From assembly GCA_944470555.2 (NCBI GenBank), contig OX104130.1, positions 67,399,160 through 67,463,159 on the forward strand: DNA of 64,000 nt, given 5' to 3'. A model generated the notes under the pieces. The model saw nothing but the letters and a program-made list of their open reading frames with translations. It was not told the origin of the DNA and searched no databases. This document shows, piece after piece, positions 9,371-20,971 of the stretch (position 1 is the first letter of the stretch; each line of letters opens with the position of its first letter). Origin of the DNA: Heterobilharzia americana (taxonomy: Eukaryota > Platyhelminthes > Trematoda > Strigeidida > Schistosomatidae). The position numbers and the translations under genes are program-made.

Positions 9371-12300
9371 CCTTCACTTAACCATAATGGATTTTAGAAC
9401 TGGAACTCTGTAGTACTGTAAACAATACATTTATCAGAGATTACATATGTAGCGGTATACAGTATCGTTAGATTATGAGAAAAATAGGTCATTCAATCTG
9501 TATTCATTGAATCAACACCTTACGCATGTGATAGGCAGGATTTATCGCCTTTTTGAAGATTCCACTTTTAATTATAATACAATGACTTGTTTGACTATTA
9601 GAAAGAAGTTGAAAAGCTGTATGATCACTCTGCTATGATTTAGAACAATACATTGTAATCAAAGCTAATCTGAGGTTGGATTACACTCTGCTACAGTGCA
9701 TAAGTTCTACTGTTTTAACTGACCAAACCAATATTCTTGTCTAAAATGTGGTGTTACGATAGTCGTTGTTGGCTTAAGTATGCCGTATTCAATGCGAGGT
9801 GTATACTTTCTTGAAGGAAACAAGTTTGTACATTTTTGCATATTATATGACTTAATAGTTTCTTCCTAAAAAATGGTATAGTCAACGCTAATACAGTGAA
9901 AAATCGAATATTGCTCTTCAATTTATGCTGATAAATAATCGCAGCTGTCGTCAACTTATTATATACGTTCAAAGCTTATGTTAGAACTAAGCCATGAACC
10001 ATATGGAAGAGGTCGAAAATGTGAACTGAAGTCTGAGCATTCAATGTAACTTCAGTCAGAAAATCATCACTTTCATTGAATTTACTAGATTGAAGGAGTT
10101 TGAACAATAAGTTCATAGTCTGTTCTTCAAAAAGTTTTACTCGACAGATAATTCAACAGCAAAATTGTACGTTATCATCAGAGTAAGTTTTTACAGAAAT
10201 TAGGACTATGTCCCTCAAAATATAATCCGAAAAAATTTCATATTGAAGAATATTCAGTATCATCCATACCATTCTTTTATCGCATCCGGAGTCACAGAAT
10301 ATCATCTTAAAAGATTGAACATTCCCCACGAATTCCCCTATGACATTATTTTACTTTGTAATCATTTGTTTATTTTCCCATTTTAAATACCTAAATATAT
10401 TGCGTAACTTCCCTTAATCATGCAGCTTACTCGGGTCTTCGATTGGAAATTGCTCTGGAATGTTCTTTCCTTTTACTTTATATTCATAAATGTCCAGCTA
10501 AGAGAATGAGTTCATCGGAAAAACAGTGTTTTCTTCCTTGCAATCTTCTCTTTTTTCCTACGAAAAATTTTCTCTGATGAAAATACATTGGTAAAAGTAC
10601 TTTTTTAGACTATGATTAACCAATCCTACTTTCATTGTTGTTCATCCCCTGACACTTGCCTTTTGACACTGGATGATGAGTGAAGGTGAAATGAAAATCT
10701 GAGTTGCAGCAGTTAACCACTTTGGTGCTCTACTAACTGAGCTATGTCAGCCAACTGCAATATTAACAAACTGCCAGTGAACTTTAAAAAAGTAAGCATT
10801 TTCGAGTATCATGCCGACTAATAGATAGCCAAACAGACCAATGTAGAACCTCAAACAGAAGTTCTTCATTTAAAGTCGCTACATTTCACATTACCATGCA
10901 AAAAAAAATTTATAATAAAATGAACGAAAATGAAGATGGTAAAATAATGTGAGAGAGGGGAGAATAAATAGATAAAGGTTAAAAAAAGCTGTTCAAAATT
11001 TCGTATGTGACAAAGGTCTATACATCTGCACCACTGAGACCGATTTTCAGCCATATCATCAAGAGTCTATAACCATTGACTTCTATTGTTTCAGTGACCG
11101 CAATCAGGCTGTTTGCACCCTTTACATGACTCATACTGGCAGTCAGAGACTTCATGGACTGATGCTATGTCTCTGTCTTGCCGTCCATAGCCACTTTCCA
11201 ACCCGATTCTACTTCAGCTAAGATTGCTAGTAGAGGTAGATGATGACTGAATACGTGTAGCATATGTTTAAGTCGTTTCAGTCATTGGTGTTTAAAGTTT
11301 CCCCTACTAACTTGTCTTTCTTGCCTAGTACTCTCTGCTTAATTTTACCATTTCTAAGATGACTATTCTATCACATACCGCCCATGCTGCGAGGGTAATC
11401 ACTTTACATCAGGTCAACCGTATCTGAACTAAATGCGGTTAACTGCCGATGATATAAGATGATAACCATACTATGATGTGAACCGCCTGAATAATCTTGA
11501 CTACTGAACTGCAACGCAATCGCTCAAAGACGACATTTTTGACACAAGACACAAATCTATGAGTGTGATGCCTTGTGATGCAGAGGTTAAATTCACCTCT
11601 AAACTAAGACTCCATTTCTGAATGGTATTCCAGCTGATATCATTTCATAGTTAAAGCTGTTTTCAAGTTGAATTATAAGTTTTTCGCTTTCCAGTTTAGT
11701 GATTTCAATGAAATAATTTTACGATAAATTCATAGCATACTATGGTTTATTTATCAATAGATATGAAGGAATGCGTCTGAAAGCCGAAAATACCGAATGT
11801 AGCATACGTTCATGGTACCACCGCTGATTTATGGACATAAGTTTGCAATCAACTGAATCCCACAGTTTAATCCCAAAGTAAGTAGAATGTACTAATTCTT
11901 CGGTATTAAACAAATTTTTTTTAAATAATCTGTGCATTGAATTAGACTTACTCTCTTAACTGAATAATTAATTAACGTTTGATTATCAGTTCCCATCAGA
12001 GGACAAACTTAGTTCAGTAAAAAAAGACAGAGAAAAACTACTTTGAGAGATTGCTAACATCATGAAACAATTCGAATTGAAGAGCCAGTAGAAACCGATG
12101 CAAATCAGACAATCAGATTTACTTTGCTAATTGATCAGTTGGTAACCATGGTACAACTTAACCAGAAAACTTAACAAGTAGCAGTTATAAATGTAAGTGA
12201 ATTCATGTCATTTTTGAGTATTAGTCCACATATCTTTTGTAGATTCATATTTTTTAAACAAACTATATCGATTTACTTTGAAAGGTGATTAGAAATAGTG

Positions 12301-13287
12301 AAAAAAATGACTTAAATAACCTTATGAGAAAAACTGATAACGCTTTGAAGGTAATGTATTCAATGAAACAATATCCGATAAAGTTTTCTACAATGAAACA
12401 TTGACAGTTCAAAAAGGTATACACCATCATTTAGCTGTCTGAGATGAAAAATACACGTTTAGACTAAGTCCAATCAATGCTGTTTCTTCGAGTGTTTCTC
12501 ATGAAGTAAATGTACTTTAACATTCATAATGATAACCCTTGTATTTAGATTTTGTTATGGTAAATATTGCTTCATAGTTGAATCAAATAAAATTATAATA
12601 CTACTTATTATAAGTCATGTTTTTCATATTCATACGGCAGATGTACTCTTTTTCTACTCTGAATTATTCTGTGAAGCTTACACTTCGACTATCTTGTGGT
12701 TGTGGTAAACAGTACTCATGTACCAAGTTATTTGGTGCGAACATAATTTAGAAAGTTATCGCTTTCAGGAGGTGCACAACTTATTCTACTCGCCAGAAAG
12801 TTTAGAAAGTAGTAAAACTATCTTCTTCTTCTTCTTCTTCTTCTACTCAACAATCTATTTGTTAGCTATTTTAAGGTCAGTTGTGTGGGGTTTCAGAAGT
12901 ATTGTGACTTCGCATGTTTATCAAAATACTGTGAATATGAAAACTAGAAAGACATTGAAACGTTAGTGTAATAAAAGTCAATTATAGGAAGCTTCAGTGC
13001 TTTCAAATTACTGACAAGAATAGTCGCAAATAATTAATAAACAATAGGCCTGAGTTGATAATCTAAATATCAAATGTCTGATTGATACACTTGAACATTC
13101 TAAAGACTCCTAGGTTTGAATAACTTTTTATTATCGTTCTACTATAAGAGCCATCGAGATAGCTTGACCTTTGGAGGATCTTCTTTAATATTCTATAAAT
13201 TCATTTTGAATGAACTTTACTCTTGCTGAAGAACATACTCTGCTTGATGGTGACAATATTTGTGTAAATTAAAACGTATTCATATAC

Positions 13288-13444
13288 TGTATATGCATAC
13301 AAAGTCATACAATAGCAGATGATTGATATATGAGAATGATTATCTCACTATCAAAAACGTCGTTTCTTTCACAGTCATGAAATACCAGTACTTTAGAAAC
13401 TGGATATTTGTCCATCATACAAACAGCTAGAAAAACATAGTGTG
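13288..13444. other. Unassigned junction sequence outside palindrome 1
   Basis: Sequence between the end of the right arm and the plus-strand PLE relic. AT-rich, with no motif recognised. Confidence 0.5.
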
Positions 13445-14290
13445 AAAAACATTTGAATTTATGGACAAAACTAAGAATGCTAACTTCAAGGATGAAACTA
13501 AGATATCACTGAATGTAACATTTCTATTCACCAATGTTCCTCTTTTCGAAACGGTTAACTATATAAATGAATGGTTAGAAGAAACGTATATCAATGTTGG
13601 AATCCCTATAGATGTCCTCGTAAAATTATTGCTCAAATGAACGAATAATGTTAACTTTAAATTCAACAGTGAAGTATACAGATAAATGGAATGAGTCACA
13701 GTGGGCTCACCAGTGGGTCCCATATTAGCTGACGTTTTTATGTCAAAACTAGAGAATGGTTTACTCGAACGATCCATCAGACAATTTTTGTTTTACTGTT
13801 GATATATGGATAATACATTCATCCTGTGCGAAAACAGCATGGACAGGTCTAAGATACTCAGCAGATTCAATGCATTACACCCAGTGATGAAGTTTATGTG
13901 TGAAGAGTCAGGCGACAGGACAACTTTTTCTGACGTTCTCTCAAGAAGAAAATGTGGGTTGACAAAGAGGAACTTTTTAGTAAAAGTGCGCAGACTGGGC
14001 TTTTTCCCTGTTCAGTACGAAAGAAATTGAGTAAAAGCTTCAAGTTATAGAGTAAAGGCTATTAGTTCAGAAGATACTATTGTGCAACTCACTGATCGAA
14101 CATGGTTATCCTGATTAATTCATAAAGAAACATACGATTACAAAAATGGCAAGAAACGTTGTTTCAGCAGCTAGTAACAAACCGTTATGCATTCGGTTGC
14201 AGTTCAGAGGTGATGTGCTCAACGAGATATTAATTCACAAACTATACAGATCAATTCGTAGAGTTTTTAAAGCTGATAAATTACAAATTT
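13445..14290 (+). pseudogene. Penelope-like element RT relic, second lineage
   Basis: One plus-strand frame, with at least five in-frame stops, reads as PLE reverse transcriptase. It has a motif A region LNVTFLFTNVPL near 13,510 (the catalytic D position reads N), VTVGSPVGPILADVFM near 13,697-13,742 (motif B), and YMDNTF near 13,807 (motif C, with the second D replaced by N). A frame-shifted segment near 14,175-14,290 reads LQFRGDVLNEILIHKLYRS, the linker that precedes the GIY-YIG domain. Catalytic residues are lost, so it is dead. Its wording differs from the minus-strand PLE next door, so it is another PLE lineage. It stops where that element begins; no endonuclease part survives. Confidence 0.8.
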
Positions 14291-16408
14291 CGTTTGCTTC
14301 GTTTCCTTGTATGGTATCACAATAGAGGTGTTGATTTCCTTTCTACTTATGTTGTCACTATTATTTGTATTTGTATTAGTGTTATTATTTTGCTTCTTAT
14401 GCGTCCGTGTGAATTTCTTAATAAAATGATGGGGATAATTATTAGTTATTAACGCTTCTTTTATGTGTTTCAATTCCTTATTTAAGTCCTTACAATGACT
14501 AGTGAGTTTCTCAGCTCTGTTATTTAGACATTTGACTAAACCCGCTTTAACTGACACTGGATGAGATGACTTGAAGTCTAGATACCTGTTAGAATGTGTT
14601 GGTTTTCTGTAGACGGTAGTATCTAAACCACCATCTATCCTTCGTTTTATTCTGCAATCCAACATAGGTAATTCTCCTTGTTCATTTTCTACTTCGTAGG
14701 TGAATTGGATTGCGTTAACTACTGAGTTTATGTGTGTCAAGAAACTGTCGATATGTTCCGATTTCAACACTGTAAATGTGTCATCTACATATCGCCACCA
14801 TATCTTAGGTGTCGGATTATATGTTCGTAAAGCCATATCTTCCCAACTATCCATAAATATATCTGCTACTATAGGGGATATTGGTGATCCCATTGCTACT
14901 CCTTCTGTTTGTCTGTATATCTTTCCCTGAAACTTGAAGACTGTCGAGGTTAAGCATAACTGCACTCCTAACATGATTTCACCAACCGATGCCTTGGTTC
15001 TTTGAGTAAGTTGTGAGTCAGTATCTAGTTGATTTCTGACTGCCTCCAGTGCCATATTGATTGGTATTTTAGTATAAAGACTTGTTACGTCAAAACTAAC
15101 CATTTTTTCATCCTCTTCTATGTGCAGGTCATTAAGTTTTTGTTTCAACTCGTAAGAATTTACTAGTCTAGAGTTGGAACGGTCTCTAACAGGACGTAAT
15201 ACTGATGCTAAATACTTTGATATCTCATATGTTGGTGTGTTTCGGAAGTCAACTATCGGCCTAATGGGATAACCTGCTTTATGAACCTTAATAGTACCGT
15301 AAATTCTGCTAGGATTATTAGTTTTTGGCATTAAAGTAAACCATTCGGACTTACCTAGAGATGGCTTCAGTCGGCGTATCAGATCTGTTGTAGATTTCTT
15401 AATTTTATTCATGACAGTATCTATAGGTTTCTTAATCTCTTCATATGGCCCTGTTTGGATATGTTCATCCATTTTTTTAAGATAATCCGATTTGTCCATA
15501 ACTACTGTTGAGTTACCTTTGTCAGATTTAGCAATTACTATACTATTATCCTTTCGTAGATTGTTTAAAGCTGAATTTTCCAGTTTCGTTAAGTTTCGCT
15601 GTGTCTTCTTTTGTTTTTTAAGTGCTAATGCACACTGCGCTCTAACCTGTTCAGCAGTTGTCACATCCACCGAGCTTAATGCTACTTCTATGCTAGGTAT
15701 GACATCTTCTGGTTTTAGATGATCTACTGTTATGTTGAAGTTTAGTCCTTTTTCAAGTACTTTCATCTCAGCTGAGCTTAAGGCTTTCGAGGAGAGATTG
15801 ACTACCCACTTTGTTCTATCGATGTTCGATGATGTTTCCTTTGTAATTTCATTGTTTTCCGAAGCATATTTTTCTTGCATTAGTTTATTGAACTTTTTGA
15901 TTTGATTTCTTCTAGATTTCTTGAGAGTAGCTAATCTTGCTTTGTCTGATGTTTCTATTATAAATCCATAGTCTCTGCAGTTTACTATCTTCATAATTTT
16001 ACATTTAAGTTGTTCAATTTTATTCCGAATGGTACTTAATTTCTTAATAATCCTGTGAATTTCTTCTTTCAGACATAGTTTGCTGACATGTTCTATTGCC
16101 CTTTGGATTTTGTCAGTATATATTGGGATTCGTATGCGAAGGTATTTAGGGATAATTTGATTTTTCATGCAACGAATATTGAAAATACGATGATTTGTGA
16201 AACGTGCTTCAGTTTGTGAAAGTCGTGTGAGTTTATTGATTAGCCTTCGAACAGGAAGACCATAAGTTTCATTAATATAAGTGAAAAACTTGGGCACTGT
16301 GGTAGAATGTAGTTCCATATTAGATTTGTTTATTTGATATAAAGCGCACAGTGATACAGTATTATTTACTTGATTACGTTTCGAGCATAAATTATTGCTC
16401 ATAATCAT
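14267..16408 (-). CDS. Penelope-like reverse transcriptase, endonuclease truncated
   Basis: An uninterrupted 713-residue frame, the longest in the window. PLE N-terminal signatures are visible (LSSKALSSAEMKVLEKGL at 205-222, DKGNSTVVMDKSDYL at 296-310). RT motifs are intact: A at about 438-450 with D440 in FDVTSLYTKIP, B at 502-519 (EGVAMGSPISPIVADIFM), C at 540-543 (YVDD), then LPMLDCRI (580-587) and VYRKPTHSNRYLDF (599-612). A low-complexity N/T run lies at 674-683. Homology ends at about residue 700 (IVIPY); the last 13 residues are read-through into the neighbouring plus-strand PLE relic. The GIY-YIG domain expected next is missing, so the copy is 3'-truncated. A preserved frame with intact catalytic residues suggests a young insertion. 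The start is the first Met in the frame, just inside the pseudo-LTR; the Met at residue 31 is an alternative. Confidence 0.9.
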   Translation of the reverse strand: MIMSNNLCSKRNQVNNTVSLCALYQINKSNMELHSTTVPKFFTYINETYGLPVRRLINKLTRLSQTEARFTNHRIFNIRCMKNQIIPKYLRIRIPIYTDKIQRAIEHVSKLCLKEEIHRIIKKLSTIRNKIEQLKCKIMKIVNCRDYGFIIETSDKARLATLKKSRRNQIKKFNKLMQEKYASENNEITKETSSNIDRTKWVVNLSSKALSSAEMKVLEKGLNFNITVDHLKPEDVIPSIEVALSSVDVTTAEQVRAQCALALKKQKKTQRNLTKLENSALNNLRKDNSIVIAKSDKGNSTVVMDKSDYLKKMDEHIQTGPYEEIKKPIDTVMNKIKKSTTDLIRRLKPSLGKSEWFTLMPKTNNPSRIYGTIKVHKAGYPIRPIVDFRNTPTYEISKYLASVLRPVRDRSNSRLVNSYELKQKLNDLHIEEDEKMVSFDVTSLYTKIPINMALEAVRNQLDTDSQLTQRTKASVGEIMLGVQLCLTSTVFKFQGKIYRQTEGVAMGSPISPIVADIFMDSWEDMALRTYNPTPKIWWRYVDDTFTVLKSEHIDSFLTHINSVVNAIQFTYEVENEQGELPMLDCRIKRRIDGGLDTTVYRKPTHSNRYLDFKSSHPVSVKAGLVKCLNNRAEKLTSHCKDLNKELKHIKEALITNNYPHHFIKKFTRTHKKQNNNTNTNTNNSDNISRKEINTSIVIPYKETKQTKFVIYQL

Positions 16409-16600
16409 ATCAATGTAATCACACTTCTTTCGACATCTGATTTTATAGTCCTGTCACCTGATCTCTCTTTGTTTTTTGTTTTTTGATTGGTAGTAAAGTT
16501 TTCCATATCTCTGGTATAGGTGTTGCGTCATTCCTATTACATGTGTTGGGTGTGGATTCGATGAACAAAGATTCAGTAATTAATTAATTACTGAATTAAT
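16309..16600 (-). mobile_element. Pseudo-LTR/leader of the minus-strand PLE
   Basis: Almost identical to 7,690-7,985. It contains a stem GAGC/GCTC around AATAATTTAT followed by GAAACGTAATC, and the AATCTTTGTTCATCGAATCC segment. It ends in a TTAATTAATTAA-like palindromic stretch near 16,580-16,600. Diverged fragments lie at 48,510-48,740, 50,280-50,450, 51,095-51,190, 52,010-52,250 and 55,815-55,930. Confidence 0.8.
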
Positions 16601-16689
16601 GACAAATTATGTAAACATCTTTTGAAGTTGCGTGTATGACCATTCATGTGGTAAGGCGAATCAGGGCCACTTGTGGCTTGAAAGTACCT

Positions 16690-18240
16690 CTCGCTAATAA
16701 ACAATGGATTTCTGCTAGCTCCCTGCGACTTCTTGGCACCTGTTGGATCATTTTGGTGGATAGCAGTACGATCGTTCGTATAAATCTCTTATGCACCCGG
16801 AAATAGTCAGAAGCTGTTCCAGCTCATCAAAGCCACTGGCAGCAAGAAGCATGGTGTAAGTGAGACAGCCTTTGAAGTAGATGGTACGTCAATAAACAAT
16901 CTTCATAGACGCCTGGAACGCTGGGCGGAGTACTTCAAAAAACAGTTTAGCTGGTCCACGGCTCCAGCATTGTCAGCTTCAGCATATCACCCTTTGTGGT
17001 CAGTTGACATTGGCCCACCCAACGAAGTGGAGGTTCATAATGAACTTCAAATTCTGAAACGTCACAAGGCACCCGACGTAGACAACTTACCCCTGACTCA
17101 TTTTAAGGATGGAGGAATGACTCTAGTCAGGAAACTGACTTGACTGTTTGAGAAGGTATGGCAGACTGAGGGTGTCCCATCATTCTGGAATAAAGTCATT
17201 GTTGTGTCCATCTTTAAAAAAGGTCTACGTAATATATGTGACAACCACTGGGGTATTAGTCTGTTACCAGTAGCGTTGAAAACATCGGCTGCTATCATAC
17301 GTTGCAGACTTTAAGAAACACGTAAGAAACCGATTCGCGATGAGCAGGCCGGTTTTCCTTCAGGTCGTGGATACACTGTTCACATGCTTACCTTCCACCA
17401 GATGCTTGAACACCACCACACGTATTGCAGGCAAATAATCGTTGTATTTCTTGGAATTAGAGCTGCCTTCGATTCAATGGACAGAACAGTACTCTGGATT
17501 TGTCTGTTGGAGAGGGGATTGCCTGGGAAATTTCTTAACATCTTGGAATCCCTATATAATAACACCTCAGGTAGAGTGAGGATATACAACCACTAGTCTC
17601 CATTGTTCAGAAGTAGCAGTAGGATTAGGCAGTGTTGCCCAGTTCCTTCATTCCCTTTTGACTTCGCCGTCGATGGCATTCTTGAGACAGCTCTGAAAGA
17701 GGTGGGTGGTGGTGGTGTAGATCGACCACCCGGTAAACGGCTATTCGACCTCGTATGAGGACGATATCGTCTTAATGTCTGGTAACACACATGCTACTCA
17801 AGTTGCACTTGGTCAGTTGGCGATTAGTATCTGTAAGTAAGGTATTTGCTTTGCCCCGTCGAAGTGCAAAGTACTTTTGAAGGATTAGCAAAAGCCTGTG
17901 TCCGCACCCACCCACGGTGATGAGCTGTCGGAAGTAGTCGAAACGTTCGTGTATCTGGGTAGTTACGTGAGTTCTGGTAGTGTGAATGGTGAAATTTCTA
18001 ACCACATATCGAAAGCCAGAGTGGCATATGTCATTCTGCCCCACCTTTGGCGTTGTCTCCAACTTTGTCTCATTGTTTCTAATATGCCTTACTGGGCTGA
18101 CCTAATTATGCTACTCTTGTTGTTTTCCCTTCTTACTCGTTTATGTCTTCACATTGTTGTTGTTACCATTTTGTGTGGCGCATTTCTTGGTGCCCTTGCT
18201 GTACTATGTTTGTATTCTAATAATAGTAATAAGTCTTCTG
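16690..18240 (+). pseudogene. SR3/Perere-3-like RTE LINE reverse transcriptase, broken
   Basis: A LINE polymerase region with several stops and frameshifts. In order: a pre-RT stretch (RRLERWAEYFKKQF near 16,910), the LKRHKAPDVDNLPLTHFKDGG block near 17,060-17,115, NKVIVVSIFKKG near 17,190-17,225, DEQAGFPSGRG near 17,340-17,370, AAFDSMDR near 17,460-17,490, and, after a frameshift, YEDDIVLMSGN near 17,753-17,785 (the YADD box with E in place of A). FAPSKCKVLL and ETFVYLGSYVSSG follow near 17,850-17,975. After PHLWRC (about 18,040-18,057) the rest of the ORF is deleted and the 3' tail follows, ending in AATAATAGTAATAA near 18,220-18,232. No endonuclease domain is left. Dead copy. Confidence 0.8.
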
Positions 18241-18249
18241 GAAGATGAC

Positions 18250-19355
18250 AGTCATCAAATAATTTTCTTCTTTTCTCCATAGGGTTATGTACTACAACAA
18301 CAACGTTTTTACACACCTGATTTTGTGTACTGTTGGGTTGATGCTAGCGAGTTGGTTTCAGAGTTAGAAAGAGAGTGCATAATCTTAGGGTGTATAAGGA
18401 AAATAGGCAGTCGGTCATCCTGATGGCAAACAGATTAAAAATAATAGTAATAATAACTATAATCAGTAACCGGTTTTAAAACATAATGAAAATTTTAATT
18501 AGAAATCAAAACTGACACATGGTTGTTAGAAAGAAAGCCATAAAGTAAGGAGATTAACAGTAATCAGCCAACAATAGTAACATGAATAGTTAAGCAATAG
18601 AGAAATTCAAAGAAGGGTTATGACCTTGATAAGATAAGAGAATGGGCATACCTCTTCTATACGTCCAGTTATGGTTTCAATTGTTGGAATATGAACGCCT
18701 CTGCTATACACAAAGGGACGAATTTACACCCTTTATAAGCTGTTTGTTTTGACTTTGTACATGATTTAGAAGAAAGACTGAGGGAAGACGGCGTAGTCAG
18801 AGTTGAGCTAATGGTTTTAAATGGAACCGTTGTTCGATTTGCATTCTTATCTCAACAGCTAAGCAGGATATTTCTCGGAGATGTGTTTGTGTCACCTATA
18901 TATCCAGCCTGAAACTAATAAAACTATTCTACAGATCAAGGCAGTGATATCTCACATAGATTAGTGGGTAATTTGTTGAACACTTAAGAGTTGACAGCTA
19001 CACCTGTTACCACTCACGAACAGATTCATACCCTAAATCATTGCTTAAACATCGATAAGTTAAGCAGTAAATATTAATACCTGATGAGGCGTTTAAGGCG
19101 AATAATATAAAGTGCTACCCTTGATAGGTATCTTCAGATGAATGAAACTGGAACTTTAAGGATTCTTATTCAGAGATTTGGGGGCCGACATCGCTTCATG
19201 CTAGCAATTTACTCACTCTTAAGAAGCGACCCTCTCAGACTAATTAGATAATGTCACTTCTTGATGTAAATCTCCTATGAATTGAGTGAATTTTTACAGC
19301 GATAATATAAATCAGTCAAAATTAGGAACAAATTTGAAGTACAACTACACATAAA
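18250..19355. other. Unassigned AT-rich sequence
   Basis: Holds only an AATAATAGTAATAATAAC low-complexity run near 18,440. No open frame, RNA or repeat recognised. Confidence 0.5.
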
Positions 19356-19359
19356 TGTT

Positions 19360-19730
19360 CAGCAAAAATTAACATATGAGCTTCGGTGCGAATGTCTCGA
19401 TATCGCAAAATAATTTCACTGGATAGTAATGTAGACAGCAGCTAGCAGTAGAATCCAAGACGCGCGTTTCATCCTGGTTGGAACTCATCATCGATGGGAT
19501 GTCACAAGCCATAGCGTCAAAACTATTCATATTGCACAAAGAGTGACTTTCTAGACTTATTAGTCTAGGGAATAATGTCTAAGTCTTTGAAGTGACGGGT
19601 TCAGTGTTCAAGGCTTAATGGGCATAAAATCACTTATTAGGATGCAGGTATAACCAGCTGAAGATTCATAACTAGGATGAAACATGCTTTCTGGATTCCA
19701 ATCCTAGTAACTACCCACCGTCATTATAAA
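19360..19730 (+). mobile_element. Palindromic SM-alpha-type SINE with opposed hammerheads
   Basis: Same order as at 4,760-5,190: plus-strand head (ACATATGAGCTTC, then AATGTCTCGATAT), minus-strand hammerhead half (about 19,452-19,500), central core, plus-strand hammerhead half (about 19,655-19,700) and tail. The minus hammerhead keeps stem III ACGC/GCGT and GAAA but has ATGATGA instead of CTGATGA. The plus one has CTGAAGA and GAAA with a weakened stem II. Confidence 0.65.
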
Positions 19731-20639
19731 CCTGATTGTTTCCTTTTAACCTGCTGAACGTTCGGTTCTGCAGCTGTTTACCTGACCTCTTTGTTTCAGT
19801 GGAATAGGTTTTTCATAAAAAGAGAATAAAGTAAAGTAGTAAAATGATAGAAAAATGATAAGCCATTCTTAGCATATATGTTATATGTTGATTCGAAAAA
19901 CAGAATGTCAGCTGTCAGCATTTCTCTTCACCCAACTAAGTTGGCTTTTTCGCGTGTAACTTTGTCTTATTGCATGATTAAATGTCATTGTATGAATCAC
20001 AGTCATGAGACTTTTTTCTAAATTTCTTCCATGAAAAGGGTCTACCATTCTAGATTTGGCTAACATTTTGAGCCCTGTGATTCTAATCAATACTCGGTGA
20101 CTACTTTGGCAGGTACTTGACCTTACAAACTCTGCATTAAGTTTGATAAACAACCCAGTTCAGAGAACACAATACAACCAAGAGTTTGATAAACCAAACT
20201 ATTTTGTCTAATGGATTCTGTAGGAGCCTTTAGCCTATAAACCTTGTTTCTTAGTCAACTTGTCGGTTGGAATGTCACCTTGACCTTAACCCTAATGAGA
20301 ATCTTGTACAGTTTCTGAAGTGTCTTTCGTGTGGTAATAGAGTAGAGGCTTCAAAAGCCTGTTTCCTAGTGTTGCCATTATTACTGTGTACATTACCAGT
20401 GTCTACGTTACTCAACCCTGTTGACAATTTCTTACACATATCTGGATCATTTTACGACAATAATTATCTTTACTGTATTATTTCCTGTCACACATTTTCT
20501 CTTCTACTGCTTAGGCATTACCTTCTGTTATTCAAACAGAGCACTAAATCTATTCTAAATGATACATAATGAAACTATCTAAAGTCTAAGTTTTTCGAAC
20601 TACAAAGAAAGGAGAATAGCAGAGGCATTTCACATCATG
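19731..20639. other. Unassigned sequence with a 100-codon open frame
   Basis: An open frame at 20,267-20,569 (plus), rich in Leu, Cys and His, shows no domain or convincing coding pattern and is probably chance. Nothing else recognised. Confidence 0.4.
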
Positions 20640-20885
20640 TTGAATCCTAATACACTCAACAGAAAGGAAGGCCTAACTATCCAACCAACCTGGATAGTTT
20701 CCAAAAAACAAAAACAACACATCACACATAATGATCTGGTCAAAAGTACATACATACAATTTATTTATTTTTTCACACCCAGTCACATATACACATAATC
20801 ATATCCCCTTGAACTCCAGACTAATTAACTCGTAAACAAAAACAAATTGTAAACGCATCCTGACCAGCATAACGATGATATTCAC
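20640..20885 (+). repeat. Dispersed repeat D, copy 1
   Basis: Shares with 30,390-30,645 the start CACTCAACAGAAAGGAAGGC, the CTAACTATCCAACCAA block, TTTCACACCCAGTCA and GAACTCCAGACTA. Non-coding. A PLE-type hammerhead motif lies 90 bp further on, so it may be the tail of a PLE or another retroelement. Confidence 0.65.
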
Positions 20886-20971
20886 GTTCATATTTTCATG
20901 ATGTATAGACAATGTGATCTGATCCATCACCTTTTACTATTTAAACTAATCGGTAACTTGTACAAGTTTTA

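Larger units (their letters stand above)
7972..13287 (-). repeat. Right arm of large inverted repeat (palindrome 1)
   Basis: This is the inverted copy of 1-4,636. It is longer because a 664 bp SINE dimer is inserted at 8,452-9,115. Homology stops abruptly after 13,287 in unrelated sequence. On the inner side it stops near 7,972, at the edge of the PLE pseudo-LTR. Mirror copies of all left-arm features are present: PLE terminal remnant at about 9,150-9,370, dispersed repeat at about 10,320-10,590, tRNA-like stretch near 10,690-10,755, RTE 3' remnant at about 10,860-11,340, and CTT microsatellite at about 12,820-12,842. Confidence 0.95.

Noticed and set aside
17593..18062. Minus-strand open frames across the SR3-like RTE
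   Set aside because: Antisense to the YEDD and C-terminal blocks of the plus-strand pol.
20267..20569. 100-codon plus-strand open frame
   Set aside because: No domain, hydrophobic and compositionally unlike a protein; no repeat or homologous copy in the window supports it.
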